64,000 nucleotides of DNA, from NCBI GenBank assembly GCA_947474595.1, contig CANJIV010000008.1, positions 1 through 64,000 on the forward strand. The letters run 5' to 3'. Below are positions 25,463 through 33,812 of this stretch, in pieces. Each line of letters begins with the position of its first letter. Positions within the stretch are counted from its first letter, which is position 1. Both the position numbers and the translations under genes were made by a program. The DNA comes from Solirubrobacterales bacterium. GTDB lineage: Bacteria; Actinomycetota; Thermoleophilia; Solirubrobacterales; Solirubrobacteraceae. The notes under the pieces are model-generated. The model searched no databases. It saw only the letters and a program-made list of their open reading frames with translations, and had not been told where the DNA came from.

Positions 25463-26625
25463 AGCGTCATCTCCTGGCTATAGCTTGTTCTTGTCTCGGC
25501 CACGACGGAGCTGTAGATCTCTTGCATGCTAAGCCCTGCCTCGATCATCGCTCGTTGGCGTCCGGCTCCGTTGAGCTCGGGGAAAGATGGGGTAATTCCT
25601 AGCTCGCCTCGCATCGGGGCAGTCCAGTCAAGCAGTCGGCCGACCAAGTGCGCACAGGCAAACTCTTGACCGGATCCGAAGTCGATCATCTTGCCCGACA
25701 GCCCGTAGCGAATAGCCCGCCACATGTTCTCTTCGATCAGAGAGCCTGAAAGATCGGCCCCTCCTCCGAGCAATGGCGGCGCTGGGCGACCTTCGTCGTA
25801 GTCACGGCTGGCTTGGGCGACACATGCGACTACCAACGCGGCCAAGGCCTCTGACTCGGCCGCAGTGCTCTGTGCGTCGCAGATACGCACCTCCACCGTC
25901 CCGAAGGAGATATGAGGGCGAACTGACCACCAGACCTGAGTGAACTCGACGATCGAGTTGGTCTTGACTAAGAACTCCACATAGTCGGCGAAGGACGCCC
26001 AGGTTTGAAAGGCCTCAGGGACGCCGCAGCGGGGAAAGCTTTTAGTGAAGGTTTGAGTGCGCGCCGACTGCAGCCCGGAGTCACGCCCATCAAGAAATGG
26101 AGAGTTGGCAGAGATCGCTAGTAGCAGCGGCAAGACGGGGCGCAGTCGGTCACAGACGGCGATCGCGCGGTCTGCCCCATTGATGCCGACGTGTACGTGC
26201 ATAGAGAAGGTGTTGTTACGCCAAGCGACGTAGCGCAGACTGTCTTGAACTCGCTGATAGTGCTCTGTATCGATGATCTGCTGATCGCGATAGTCAGACC
26301 AAGGATGAGTGCCAGTTGAGCCCAACGAGAGGCCCAGGCTCTCGGCCACTGAGAAAAGCCGGCGACGGTATTCGCGCTGGAGCGAGATAGCTTCGCTTAG
26401 ATCTTTGCCACGCCCTGAACGGATCTCGATCTCGGATGCGATTAATTCGCCGGCAACAGACGGCCCCAATAAGGGGTCTGCCTCTGCCGCTTGGCGCAAA
26501 TCCTCATAACGGGCAACCATCGAGAGGGTCTCTGGGTCGAGCAAGGCGAACTCCTCTTCGAGTCCGACCGTGAAGTCTTCTGACCCTTCAAAGGCGGCGG
26601 CTGCGCTGGTGAGATCTAAGGTCAA
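25459..26625 (-). CDS. YbdK-type carboxylate-amine ligase (GCS2 family)
   Basis: 388 residues. The GCS2 fold shows VGLEEEFALLDP (about 20-31), SEIEIRSG (about 64-71), GTHPWSDY and NTFSMHVHVGI (about 138-148) with the metal ligands, and FGTVEVRICD later. The family includes E. coli YbdK (weak gamma-glutamylcysteine ligase activity) and related ligases; true substrate unknown. The TTG start lies 15 bases after the Rex stop. It is downstream of Rex and grx in the same direction, so a thiol or redox role would fit, but that is inference. Confidence 0.85.
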   Translation of the reverse strand: MTLDLTSAAAAFEGSEDFTVGLEEEFALLDPETLSMVARYEDLRQAAEADPLLGPSVAGELIASEIEIRSGRGKDLSEAISLQREYRRRLFSVAESLGLSLGSTGTHPWSDYRDQQIIDTEHYQRVQDSLRYVAWRNNTFSMHVHVGINGADRAIAVCDRLRPVLPLLLAISANSPFLDGRDSGLQSARTQTFTKSFPRCGVPEAFQTWASFADYVEFLVKTNSIVEFTQVWWSVRPHISFGTVEVRICDAQSTAAESEALAALVVACVAQASRDYDEGRPAPPLLGGGADLSGSLIEENMWRAIRYGLSGKMIDFGSGQEFACAHLVGRLLDWTAPMRGELGITPSFPELNGAGRQRAMIEAGLSMQEIYSSVVAETRTSYSQEMTL

Positions 26626-26640
26626 AAGGTGTGCTGGCGG

Positions 26641-27306
26641 TTAGGCAAGATAGAAGTAAAGAGCGTAGAGAAGGTCGACTGCTGGGCTCGAAGTGTGGAC
26701 GGTTACAGCCGAAGGTGTCTGGATCAGTGCACCTGAGTAGTTGAAGATGATCGTAATGCCGGCCTCGACAAGTCTGTCGGCGAGCGCCTGAGCGGCCTCG
26801 TTAGGGACTGCAAGAACCGCCACAACTATCTCTTCGTCATTAACGATTGTGGACAGATTGTCAGCCTTACGCACAAGGTGAGGACCAACCTTAGATCCGA
26901 TCTTCGCGATGTCAGAATCAAAAACGGCGACTATCTGAAAGCCGTGGTCGGCAAAAATATCTGATGTTGCGATCGCGGTCCCGAGATATCCCGCACCGAA
27001 GAGTGCGATATTTCGCTCGCTCCCAGTGTGGAGGATTCTGCGTATTTGGGCGGTTAGGGACTCGACGCTATAACCAACCCCGCGCTTGCCAAACTTCCCA
27101 AAGCCAGAGAGATCTCGGCGAATCTGGGTTGAGTTTATATGTGTGTAGTCGGCTATCTCCTGAGAGGAGATCGTCTTAATGCCCATCTTCTTAGCCTGAG
27201 TGAGAACTTGAAGGTAGCGTGATAGTCGCGACGCAACCCCGAGCGAGAGGCGCTTAGATGGTTTGGGGCCATCGCTTAAAGGCTGGATCGTCTCGTGCGT
27301 GCTCAT
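26641..27306 (-). CDS. rex: redox-sensing transcriptional repressor Rex
   Basis: 221 residues. An N-terminal winged helix (about 22-85, RLSRYLQVLTQAKKMGIKTISS, INSTQIRRDLSGFGKFGKRGVGY) is followed by a Rossmann NADH-sensing domain with GAGYLGTAI (about 104-112) and VFDSD at the second strand. Rex represses fermentation and respiratory genes until NADH rises. The ATG immediately follows the TAG of the glutaredoxin gene. TAAAAT lies 8 bases before the ATG, so a near-leaderless internal promoter is possible. No Rex operator was found by eye in the window. Confidence 0.94.
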   Translation of the reverse strand: MSTHETIQPLSDGPKPSKRLSLGVASRLSRYLQVLTQAKKMGIKTISSQEIADYTHINSTQIRRDLSGFGKFGKRGVGYSVESLTAQIRRILHTGSERNIALFGAGYLGTAIATSDIFADHGFQIVAVFDSDIAKIGSKVGPHLVRKADNLSTIVNDEEIVVAVLAVPNEAAQALADRLVEAGITIIFNYSGALIQTPSAVTVHTSSPAVDLLYALYFYLA

Positions 27307-27546
27307 CTAAAGAGATTTTAGGTGGTTACGTAAATCCGACTCAGCCACGAACAGCTCAAAGATATCTTCGCCATCGATTCTAAGCACCGGAATACGGTCG
27401 AAATAGGCACTAAAGAGCGCCTCGTCAGAGTTGATATCGACTTCAAGTAGCCCAAATGGCAGGTCAACCCTGACGCGGTCAAGCACAACGCGGGCGTCGT
27501 CGCAGAGATGACAGCCAGGCTTTGTGTAAAGGATCACATCCGTCAT
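27307..27546 (-). CDS. glutaredoxin-like protein
   Basis: 79 residues from ATG 27546: LYTKPGCHLCDDARVVL carries a CHLC redox motif at residues 12-15, and RIPVLRIDG the cis-Pro loop (about 53-61). This is the short, mono-domain DUF836/glutaredoxin type. It lies 4 bases after tsaD and ends directly against the rex start (TAGATG). A longer frame start within tsaD is unlikely, as the motif would be far from the N-terminus. It may pair with Rex in redox control. Confidence 0.85.
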   Translation of the reverse strand: MTDVILYTKPGCHLCDDARVVLDRVRVDLPFGLLEVDINSDEALFSAYFDRIPVLRIDGEDIFELFVAESDLRNHLKSL

Positions 27547-27550
27547 CTGC

Positions 27551-28537
27551 TTAGAGCCCCTTAGCGCCAGTGGGATAGACATCAAGGTCAAGGTACATCG
27601 GAAAGGCGAGAGGCTCCACTGAGCGTGCTGCGGAGGCGATCATCGCTGCGTTGTCGGTACACAGCTCTCGCGGTGGAATTCCAAGATCTACCGCCAGAGC
27701 CTCCAGGCGCCCCCTCAACGCACCGTTGGCGGCGACCCCCCCACCTAGCGCCAGTCTTGCGCGACCGGTTTTATCTAGCGCCCGCTGGGCACGTTGAACA
27801 AGTGCCTCGACTATCGCGCTTTGGTAGGAGGCAGCCAGATCGGCGCGGCGGCGGTCTGCCTCCTTCTCCCCGAGGTCACGGATCGCGTAAAGCAGGGCCG
27901 TCTTGACTCCAGCGAAAGAGAAGTCACATCCCTTAACTCCCTTGGCGGTTGGAAAGCTAAATGCATTCGGATCGCCATCCTGGGCGAGCCGTTCGAGTGC
28001 CGCTCCTCCTGGATAACCAAGACCAAGCATGCGAGCACCTTTGTCAAAGGCCTCTCCGCCAGCGTCATCGAGCGTCTGCCCCAATAGCGCGAACTCCCGC
28101 GGACCCGTGACATCTACGAGGAGCGTGTGGCCGCCGCTGACGATCAAGGCAACAAATGGGGGCTCGAAGGGCTGTGGCTCTAGAAATACTGCTGCGATGT
28201 GTCCGTGGAGGTGGTCGACAGCAGCTAAAGGTAGCTCGCGCGAGCTAGCGATCGATTTGGCTGTCACTAGGCCAACTAGCAGCGCTCCTATTAAGCCTGG
28301 GCCTTGAGTCGCGGCGACTAGGGTTACGTCATCGAGGGTGACTTCTGCCTTGTGTAGAGCTTCGTCGACAACTGCATTGACCAACTCTAAGTGGTGTCGA
28401 GAGGCTATCTCGGGGACGACGCCGCCAAAGCGGTCGTGAATCCCTTGGGACGAGATCACGTTAGATCTAATTACACCGCCGTCGGTGACGACCGCCGCAC
28501 AGGTGTCATCACAGCTGGTCTCTAGCGCGAGGATCAC
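27551..28537 (-). CDS. tsaD: tRNA N6-threonylcarbamoyladenosine transferase TsaD
   Basis: 328 residues, ASKHA fold. Transfers threonylcarbamoyl to A37 of ANN-decoding tRNAs, with TsaB and TsaE. Motifs: ALETSCDDT (4-12), GVVPEIASRHH (about 39-49), the metal motif HLHGH (about 109-113), IVSGGHTLLV, and GGGVAANGALR (about 265-275). The ATG overlaps the rimI stop by 4 bases. Operon order tsaE-tsaB-rimI-tsaD is the usual bacterial one. Confidence 0.96.
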   Translation of the reverse strand: MILALETSCDDTCAAVVTDGGVIRSNVISSQGIHDRFGGVVPEIASRHHLELVNAVVDEALHKAEVTLDDVTLVAATQGPGLIGALLVGLVTAKSIASSRELPLAAVDHLHGHIAAVFLEPQPFEPPFVALIVSGGHTLLVDVTGPREFALLGQTLDDAGGEAFDKGARMLGLGYPGGAALERLAQDGDPNAFSFPTAKGVKGCDFSFAGVKTALLYAIRDLGEKEADRRRADLAASYQSAIVEALVQRAQRALDKTGRARLALGGGVAANGALRGRLEALAVDLGIPPRELCTDNAAMIASAARSVEPLAFPMYLDLDVYPTGAKGL

Positions 28538-29043
28538 TTCTTCGACCTCTCTACCCCAGGCACGTCGGCGAGAGGGTCGCCGTCATTAGAGAGAGTCGCG
28601 GGGGTCCTCCACATAATGATCGCGTCCTCGCCATTGTCTTGGTAGTAGCGGTGACGCAGCCCCGCGCTGCGGAAACCGAAGCTCTCATAGAGAGAGATCG
28701 CAGGGGCGTTAGAGATCCGGACTTCAAGCGTGTACTGAGCGTCATCTCCGAGCTCTGATAGGAGGTGACTAAGCATCGCCGAAGCTACCCCCGTGCGGCG
28801 GTGGTCAGGGTCTACTGAGATATTCATGATGTGCCAGACGGTGTCGTAGCGTGAGCAGATCGTGTAGCCGACTAACTCCCCTGAGCTGGCGTCGGTCGCT
28901 GCTAGACAGACTCCGCCGGCCTTCGACAGCTCCAGTACGAACATCGCAAGCGACCATGGCGTCGGGAATGAACGTCGCTCGATTGCGATCACGTAAGGGA
29001 GGTCGGCATAGCTGAGGCGACGGAGACTGGAGACGGTGTTCAT
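28534..29043 (-). CDS. rimI: ribosomal-protein-alanine N-acetyltransferase RimI
   Basis: 169 residues, GNAT fold. FPTPWSLAMF near residue 27 and MNISVDPDHRRTGVASAML (the acetyl-CoA binding R/Q-x-x-G-x-G/A block, about 80-98) match RimI-type acetyltransferases. It probably acetylates the N-terminus of S18 or other targets; acting on further N-terminal substrates is possible. It lies between tsaB (1-base overlap TAATG) and tsaD (4-base overlap), as in many actinobacteria. Confidence 0.9.
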   Translation of the reverse strand: MNTVSSLRRLSYADLPYVIAIERRSFPTPWSLAMFVLELSKAGGVCLAATDASSGELVGYTICSRYDTVWHIMNISVDPDHRRTGVASAMLSHLLSELGDDAQYTLEVRISNAPAISLYESFGFRSAGLRHRYYQDNGEDAIIMWRTPATLSNDGDPLADVPGVERSKK

Positions 29044-29750
29044 TAGCTTTTTAGCGAGATTTCGGCATCTGGCTGGCGCAGGTAGTTAGGGATCACCTTA
29101 TCGAGAGATACCAAGTCGCCCCGGGCGCCTAACTCGCAGATTGCTGGCCCGCTGACTCGATGTTCGCTCGCCTCGTCGGCAGCTATCAGCGCACCTGCTG
29201 CTTCGAGCATGGATCGGTAGCGCACCGCACCGTCGCCGACGGCTGTCGGCTCGCATCCGAGCTGGCGGAGTGTCTGACAAAAATCATCGGGGGCAACTGC
29301 CTGTGGGGCCAGCAGGGTAGCTTCGCCCTCCCACACGCCCGCGAAGATCTCCCCTCGGCGTGCGTCAATGATCGCGGCAACTGGCCTGAGTGAGATGCCC
29401 TCGATTGGCGAGATACCCTCTAGTGCGCCAGCGGCTAGGGCGCGCAATGTCGAGACTGGGGCGATCGGCAAACCTCTAGCTTGTGCCAGTGCGCGAGCGG
29501 TAGCTACGCCGATCCGCAGGCCGGTGAACGAGCCAGGCCCAACTCCTATGGCCACTCTGTCGATATCTTTCCAACCAACCCCCCCGTCCTTAAAGAGGTC
29601 CTCAATCAAACTCAACAGGCGGGTTGCATGGCCTGGCCGCGCCCCCACTGCGGGATCGTCTCGACGCTCGAATGACTGTCCGTTGAAAGTTAGGCCCGCC
29701 ACGGTAGCGGCGGTAGCAGTGTCGAATCCGAGTACGGTCAGCGCTGGCAT
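29043..29750 (-). CDS. tsaB: t6A biosynthesis protein TsaB
   Basis: 235 residues, non-catalytic ASKHA paralogue of TsaD that scaffolds the t6A complex. FDTATAATVAGL at the start and the GVGPGSFTGLRIGVATARALA block (about 67-87) are characteristic. Acts in the cytosol with TsaD and TsaE. The ATG is 36 bases downstream of the tsaE stop. Confidence 0.95.
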   Translation of the reverse strand: MPALTVLGFDTATAATVAGLTFNGQSFERRDDPAVGARPGHATRLLSLIEDLFKDGGVGWKDIDRVAIGVGPGSFTGLRIGVATARALAQARGLPIAPVSTLRALAAGALEGISPIEGISLRPVAAIIDARRGEIFAGVWEGEATLLAPQAVAPDDFCQTLRQLGCEPTAVGDGAVRYRSMLEAAGALIAADEASEHRVSGPAICELGARGDLVSLDKVIPNYLRQPDAEISLKS

Positions 29751-29786
29751 CCGACAATCATGGCGATCACTGCGGCGCGGCGACCG

Positions 29787-30212
29787 CTAGAGGACGGTAA
29801 TCCGCCTGCGATCACCGCCTAGGTGTTCGAACTCCAACCGCATAACAACGTTCTCAAGCTCCATTTGGGTCCCCACTGCGGTCGGCCATTCGACAAAGGC
29901 AATCGCGTCGCTAGTGAGATAGTCGGCCAGTAGAGAGGGGTCTTCCTCTCCCCCTGCCCCGAGGCGGTAAAGGTCAAGGTGCGAGACTGAGACCGAGGCG
30001 TTGTCGTAGCGCTGTCCAATCGTGAAGGTCGGGCTAGTCACTGGTCCTGCGATGCCCAGCGCACGACAGGCGCCGCGAACAAAAGTCGTCTTTCCACTCC
30101 CTACCTCGCCAAAAAGAAGCACCACGTCGCCGGGTCGCAGCCGGTCGGTTAGCTCGGCGGCTAGGGCCTCGGTCTGGCCTGGCCCTTCGGTTTGGTGGAC
30201 TAGGTCAGGCAC
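29787..30212 (-). CDS. tsaE: t6A biosynthesis ATPase TsaE
   Basis: 141 residues. P-loop GEVGSGKTTFVRG (about 34-46) then SPTFTI, LYRL and FVEWP motifs are the TsaE set. ATPase that drives TsaB-TsaD turnover. The start GTG at 30212 overlaps the stop of the upstream gene by 8 bases (GTGCCTGA), giving the length expected for the family; an ATG at 30242 would extend it into the upstream coding region. Confidence 0.93.
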   Translation of the reverse strand: MPDLVHQTEGPGQTEALAAELTDRLRPGDVVLLFGEVGSGKTTFVRGACRALGIAGPVTSPTFTIGQRYDNASVSVSHLDLYRLGAGGEEDPSLLADYLTSDAIAFVEWPTAVGTQMELENVVMRLEFEHLGGDRRRITVL

Positions 30213-30579
30213 CTGGGCTGCGCAGGCGTAAGCGGACCCCAACGCCGGCCAGCACTAGTCCTGCGCCACCAAGCGCTATCAACCACGTCTCCGAGCCGGT
30301 GTAGGCGAGCTGACTGCTCTCATCGGCCGCCCTGGCCCGCGGCTCTACTAACGGCTTTGATTCGCTGATAACCCCGGATTCGCTGATAACCCCGGCGGAG
30401 CTGTCGCTATCGGTGTCGCCGGAGCCACTAGTGGTCGATGGCGCTGTGGAGGTTGGGCCATCCTGTCCGGCAAACGGATCGGAGTACTGGTCATCGCCTG
30501 CGCTCTGAGCAGCGGCGATGCCGGGGAATGCGAAAATCAAAGATGCAGCTAGAAGTGCCGTAGTGCGTTTAAAACCCAT
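30205..30579 (-). CDS. surface protein with LAXTG sorting signal
   Basis: 124 residues. Signal peptide 1-24 (ALLAASLIFAFPGIAAAQ), then a Ser/Thr/Asp-rich low-complexity region, and a C-terminal sorting signal: LAYTG (about 91-95), hydrophobic helix, and basic end (RLRLRS). LAXTG is the motif recognised by class E sortases of actinobacteria; no sortase gene lies in this window. An 18-bp tandem duplication (30359-30394) doubles a short block (GVISES). TAATAT precedes the ATG by 8 bases. Confidence 0.8.
   Translation of the reverse strand: MGFKRTTALLAASLIFAFPGIAAAQSAGDDQYSDPFAGQDGPTSTAPSTTSGSGDTDSDSSAGVISESGVISESKPLVEPRARAADESSQLAYTGSETWLIALGGAGLVLAGVGVRLRLRSPGA
30359..30394 (-). repeat. 18-bp tandem duplication in the LAXTG gene
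   Basis: GATTCGCTGATAACCCCG occurs twice in a row on the plus strand (30359-30376 and 30377-30394), duplicating six residues of the low-complexity stalk. Confidence 0.9.
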
Positions 30580-30649
30580 AACTGAGCATATTAGTCAAAG
30601 CGCCCGCGCACGTGCGCTGGCAAGCCGTACGACTTCGGCTGTTATCGGC

Positions 30650-30655
30650 TACCGT
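30650..30655 (+). promoter_or_regulatory. -10 box, [15 protein letters not shown] at 30663
   Basis: TACCGT, 7-base spacer CCGCGCG, then GTG at 30663. The spacing selects this GTG for the flippase. Confidence 0.5.
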
Positions 30656-30662
30656 CCGCGCG

Positions 30663-31970
30663 GTGAGTGCGAAGACGCCCCTGCGCGATACGGATATGGC
30701 TAAAGCGGCAGGCCTCGCGGCGGCCCAGATTATTGCGACCGTCTTTGCCCTAGGGCTTACCGTCACCTTCGCTCGGGAGTTGGGCACTGTTGATTACGGT
30801 TCCTTGGCCCGTATGTTCGCGATCTTGGTGATTATCTTGGTACCAGGCTCGGCCCTTCAGGTCGCAACAGTCCGTGAGGCTGCGTTGGGCCGCATGGGCC
30901 ACGATGCTCAGTGCGCAGCGACTCTAAGACGATGGATCCGCGGGCTACTTGTGATCTTCGTCGCGGTGACAGTTGGCTCGATCCTGCTTCGCGTCCAGCT
31001 GGCCCAAGCGATGAGCGTCAACCAGGTTTGGGGGGCGGCACTTGTTCTGCCAACAGGCGCCCTATTCATGGTTGTCGCTGTTCAACGCGGGGTGCTCCAG
31101 GGGCTTAGAAGCTACCGTCCTGTGGGGATCAGCCTAGTTGGAGAACAGATAGTTCGCCTAGCCCTCGGGCTGGCCCTTATCGCCGCCGGAGGAGCCGTCA
31201 CGGGGGCCTTCGCCGGTACGGCGCTAGCTGTTGTGGCGATGGCCTTGGCCTTGCAGTTGGTGCTTCATCGCCGACTTGGGCGGCCCGCCGGGACTCCAGC
31301 GTTGAGCAAGCTTCGCCACCTAGTCTCGACTAACAGGGTTCCGATCATCGCTTTGACACTTTTTGCGGTTGTGCAGAATGTCGATGTCGTTGTAGTGGGA
31401 CACACGCTCTCAAGCGACGACTCAGGGGCCTATGCCGTCGCCTCGATAGCCGCCAAAGGGATCGTCTGGGTCTCCATCGGACTCGGCCTATTTCTGCTCC
31501 CTGAGGCGACGCGGGGCATAGCGGCCGGCAGGGATATGCGTTACCTCTTGCTGCGTACCCTCGGGATGCTCGCTCTAGTGGCGATTCCGATGGTTGCAGT
31601 CTACGCCGTGGCCGCCGAGCCGCTCTTGCGAGCTGTGTTTGGCGGCAAGGCGCCCTTAGCAGCCGGCGCCCTACCGTGGCTGGGCTTGGCAATGTCGCTT
31701 CTGGCGTGTTCCTATCTTTCGGTGCAGTTTCTATTCGCCCGCCATCACTGGCGGTTCGTATGGTTTTTGGCAGCAGCAGCAATCGCCGAACCCGTAGCCC
31801 TGTTGGCAGGCGGCGACAACTTGAGTTCGGTGGCCGCGATCATCGTGGCCACCAACGCCCTCCTGGTGGTTGTGATGCTTGGCTCCGCGTTCGCGAGCGA
31901 CCGAGGTCAGCCTCCAACTGCCTTCCCGGGAGATGATGACGACCTTCCAAGCGAGACTGAGAGTGTTTAG
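30663..31970 (+). CDS. polysaccharide flippase (Wzx/MOP family)
   Basis: 435 residues from GTG 30663, about twelve to fourteen hydrophobic helices; LAAAQIIATVFALGLTVTFA and later YGSLARMFAILVIILVPGS match the Wzx-like polysaccharide export branch of the MOP superfamily. It would flip a lipid-linked glycan across the membrane. Glycosyltransferases are not adjacent. The frame is open to 30612, but the -10 box and spacing indicate GTG 30663. It is divergent from the LAXTG protein gene. Confidence 0.84.
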   Translation: MSAKTPLRDTDMAKAAGLAAAQIIATVFALGLTVTFARELGTVDYGSLARMFAILVIILVPGSALQVATVREAALGRMGHDAQCAATLRRWIRGLLVIFVAVTVGSILLRVQLAQAMSVNQVWGAALVLPTGALFMVVAVQRGVLQGLRSYRPVGISLVGEQIVRLALGLALIAAGGAVTGAFAGTALAVVAMALALQLVLHRRLGRPAGTPALSKLRHLVSTNRVPIIALTLFAVVQNVDVVVVGHTLSSDDSGAYAVASIAAKGIVWVSIGLGLFLLPEATRGIAAGRDMRYLLLRTLGMLALVAIPMVAVYAVAAEPLLRAVFGGKAPLAAGALPWLGLAMSLLACSYLSVQFLFARHHWRFVWFLAAAAIAEPVALLAGGDNLSSVAAIIVATNALLVVVMLGSAFASDRGQPPTAFPGDDDDLPSETESV

Positions 31971-32056
31971 TCGCGATCGCCGAGCGCGCTCGATTTTAGT
32001 GACGTTATAGGCTAGGTTCGGCGGTTGACACTGTATGTCCAGCTAAGGGAGGCCTC

Positions 32057-32263
32057 GTGAGCGTTGTCAAGATCATCGAACTAGTGGGTAGCTCAAAGGT
32101 CAGCTCTGACGATGCAGTTCAACAGGCGTTGCGCGAGGCACAGTTAACACTGCGAAACATTAAGGCCATCGATGTCGTGTCAACCGGCCTACGCGGGGAG
32201 CATCTCGACGAGTGGCGCGCTCATGTGCGCGTGGCCTTCTTGATTGACCGCATTAACGATTAG
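32057..32263 (+). CDS. dodecin-family flavin-binding protein
   Basis: 68 residues, the usual dodecin size. KIIELVGSS followed by a helix (DDAVQQALREAQLTLRN) and a strand pair ending FLIDR fit the beta-alpha-beta-beta fold that assembles as a 12-mer storing flavin. The Trp normally found in the RNLxWFEV block is Ala here (RNIKAIDV), so the flavin-stacking residue is missing. GTG start with GGAGG 4 bases upstream. Convergent with the UDG gene with a 3-base gap. Confidence 0.8.
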   Translation: MSVVKIIELVGSSKVSSDDAVQQALREAQLTLRNIKAIDVVSTGLRGEHLDEWRAHVRVAFLIDRIND

Positions 32264-32266
32264 CTC

Positions 32267-32944
32267 CTAGAACATTCCGATCTGCCCGCCGGGCTCTTCG
32301 ATCAGCTTCACCTCTACCGCCGGGCTAGGGGCTTTTAATTCTTCTTCTTGGGGATCGGGAAGCGGCAGCTTTAAGAGTGCGGGGATCCGGGCAAAATCGG
32401 CCCGCATGACCTCGACAGCCGACGGCTTATAGAGCGCGGCCGCAGGGTGGAAGACCGGATAGAGGCGGACGCTGTGTCCGCCGAGCAAGACCACCTCTGG
32501 GCTTCCGTGTAGCTCAGTGATGCCGGTCGGGTCGGCTCGCAGGAGTTTTGTTGAGAAGTTGCCCAAGGTGCAGATCAGGCGAGGAGCAATAAGGGATATC
32601 TGGGAGTGCAGATAACTTGAACACTCCTCGATCTCGCTCGGCCGCGGGTCGCGGTTATCGGGAGGGCGACACTTGAGCACGTTGGCCACAAAAACATCAG
32701 AGCGCTGCATTCCGATCTCCCCGAGCAGCTTGTCGAGCAGCTTGCCTGCCGCTCCAATGAAGGGAGTGCCAGCCTCGTCTTCGCGCTTGCCGGGCGCCTC
32801 TCCGATGAACATCAACTCCGCATCGGGATCACCAGAACCAAAGACCACGGTTGTTCGAGTTTTAGCCAGCGCGCAGCGGACGCACGCATGGGCCTCTCGC
32901 GACAGATCGCTTAGCGCCTCACGCCTCTGCTCTGGGGACTCCAT
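32267..32944 (-). CDS. uracil-DNA glycosylase, family 4 (iron-sulfur)
   Basis: 225 residues from ATG 32944. [12 protein letters not shown] (about 48-59) and VFHPAA (about 169-174) are the active-site motifs of family 4/5 UDGs. The four Fe-S cysteines appear as CVRC (21 and 24), CRPPDNRDP and ECSSYLHS. Removes uracil from DNA, starting base-excision repair. A longer frame reaches 33016, but TACGAT followed by exactly 7 bases and ATG 32944 marks a [15 protein letters not shown]. The C-terminus is a Glu/Pro-rich tail. Confidence 0.92.
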   Translation of the reverse strand: MESPEQRREALSDLSREAHACVRCALAKTRTTVVFGSGDPDAELMFIGEAPGKREDEAGTPFIGAAGKLLDKLLGEIGMQRSDVFVANVLKCRPPDNRDPRPSEIEECSSYLHSQISLIAPRLICTLGNFSTKLLRADPTGITELHGSPEVVLLGGHSVRLYPVFHPAAALYKPSAVEVMRADFARIPALLKLPLPDPQEEELKAPSPAVEVKLIEEPGGQIGMF

Positions 32945-32951
32945 CGCAGCG

Positions 32952-32957
32952 ATCGTA
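32952..32957 (-). promoter_or_regulatory. -10 box, [15 protein letters not shown] at 32944
   Basis: Minus-strand TACGAT, spacer CGCTGCG (7 bases), then ATG. Confidence 0.5.
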
Positions 32958-33069
32958 GCCGTTGGGGCCTTTGAGCTAGGCGCGGGTATCATCGAATCCC
33001 CCCGTTGCTCGCACAAGCGTGCTCACCGAGAAACCAGAGTCCCTCTACGCCTCATCCGTCCCTTTTTTA

Positions 33070-33810
33070 ATGGCGCAACAGCAACCTAGTCTAAATACAC
33101 CCGCTCAACAGGTAGCGATCGTTGGCGACGGGCGTATGGGCAGGGCGCTTGCCAAGGCCCTGCGGGAGGCCGGAGTAGCTCTCGATGGCCCACTTGGGTA
33201 CGGGGCTAACCCCGCCGAAGCTGACTTGGTCCTGCTTTGTGTTCCTGATCAGCAGATTCACAGCGCCGCCAGCGCAATCACCCTCGGTCCGCTAGTAGGG
33301 CACTGCTCCGGAGCCTCCTTGCTCACAACCCTCTTGCCCCACGAAGGCTTCTCTCTTCACCCACTGATGACAGTCACGGCGGCTGGCGCTGTCTTTGAGG
33401 GCTGTAGCGCCGCGATTGCTGCAACGACTTCCCGTGGATTTAACGCGGCGCGCTCACTCGCCATAAAACTGGGGATGCGACCGATTGAGGTAGCCGAGAG
33501 CGATCGGGTCGCCTATCACGCAGCGGCATCGATGGCCTCAAACTTCCTCATTACTCTCGAAAGTGCCGCCGAAGATCTTGCTGGCAGCGCCGGGGTCGAT
33601 CGCGAGGCGCTAGGGCCGCTGGTACGTGCGACTGTCGAGAATTGGATCGAGCTAGGGCCATCCCGCGCGCTGACCGGCCCGGTAGCTCGCGGTGACGAAG
33701 CTACGGTGGCTGACCAGCGCGAGGCTATTGGGCAGCGCATGCCCGAGCTACTACCGCTGTTTGATCTACTCGTGGGCGCCACTCGCGATCTAGCTGCAAA
33801 GGTTCACTAG
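33070..33810 (+). CDS. Rossmann-fold DUF2520 protein, probable reductase
   Basis: 246 residues from ATG 33070 (a GTG at 33019 is the alternative). [17 protein letters not shown] (about 15-31) is an NAD(P)-binding Rossmann motif, DLVLLCVPD closes the first domain, and a helical DUF2520 dimerisation domain (about 130-245) follows, with a [12 protein letters not shown] block. The fold resembles ketopantoate or prephenate/6-phosphogluconate-type dehydrogenases. It lies 2 bases before panC in a panC-panB unit that lacks panE, so it could supply ketopantoate reduction. That role is inferred from context only. Confidence 0.8.
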   Translation: MAQQQPSLNTPAQQVAIVGDGRMGRALAKALREAGVALDGPLGYGANPAEADLVLLCVPDQQIHSAASAITLGPLVGHCSGASLLTTLLPHEGFSLHPLMTVTAAGAVFEGCSAAIAATTSRGFNAARSLAIKLGMRPIEVAESDRVAYHAAASMASNFLITLESAAEDLAGSAGVDREALGPLVRATVENWIELGPSRALTGPVARGDEATVADQREAIGQRMPELLPLFDLLVGATRDLAAKVH

Positions 33811-33812
33811 CT

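Noticed and set aside
31345-31782. 145-residue minus-strand frame inside the flippase
   Set aside because: Arg/Pro-rich shadow with no independent promoter or Shine-Dalgarno.
31981-31997. Terminator after the flippase (CGAGCGCGCTCG followed by ATTTTA)
   Set aside because: The palindrome is only 12 bases with a 4-bp stem once the loop is allowed, and the T-run is broken; too weak to call.
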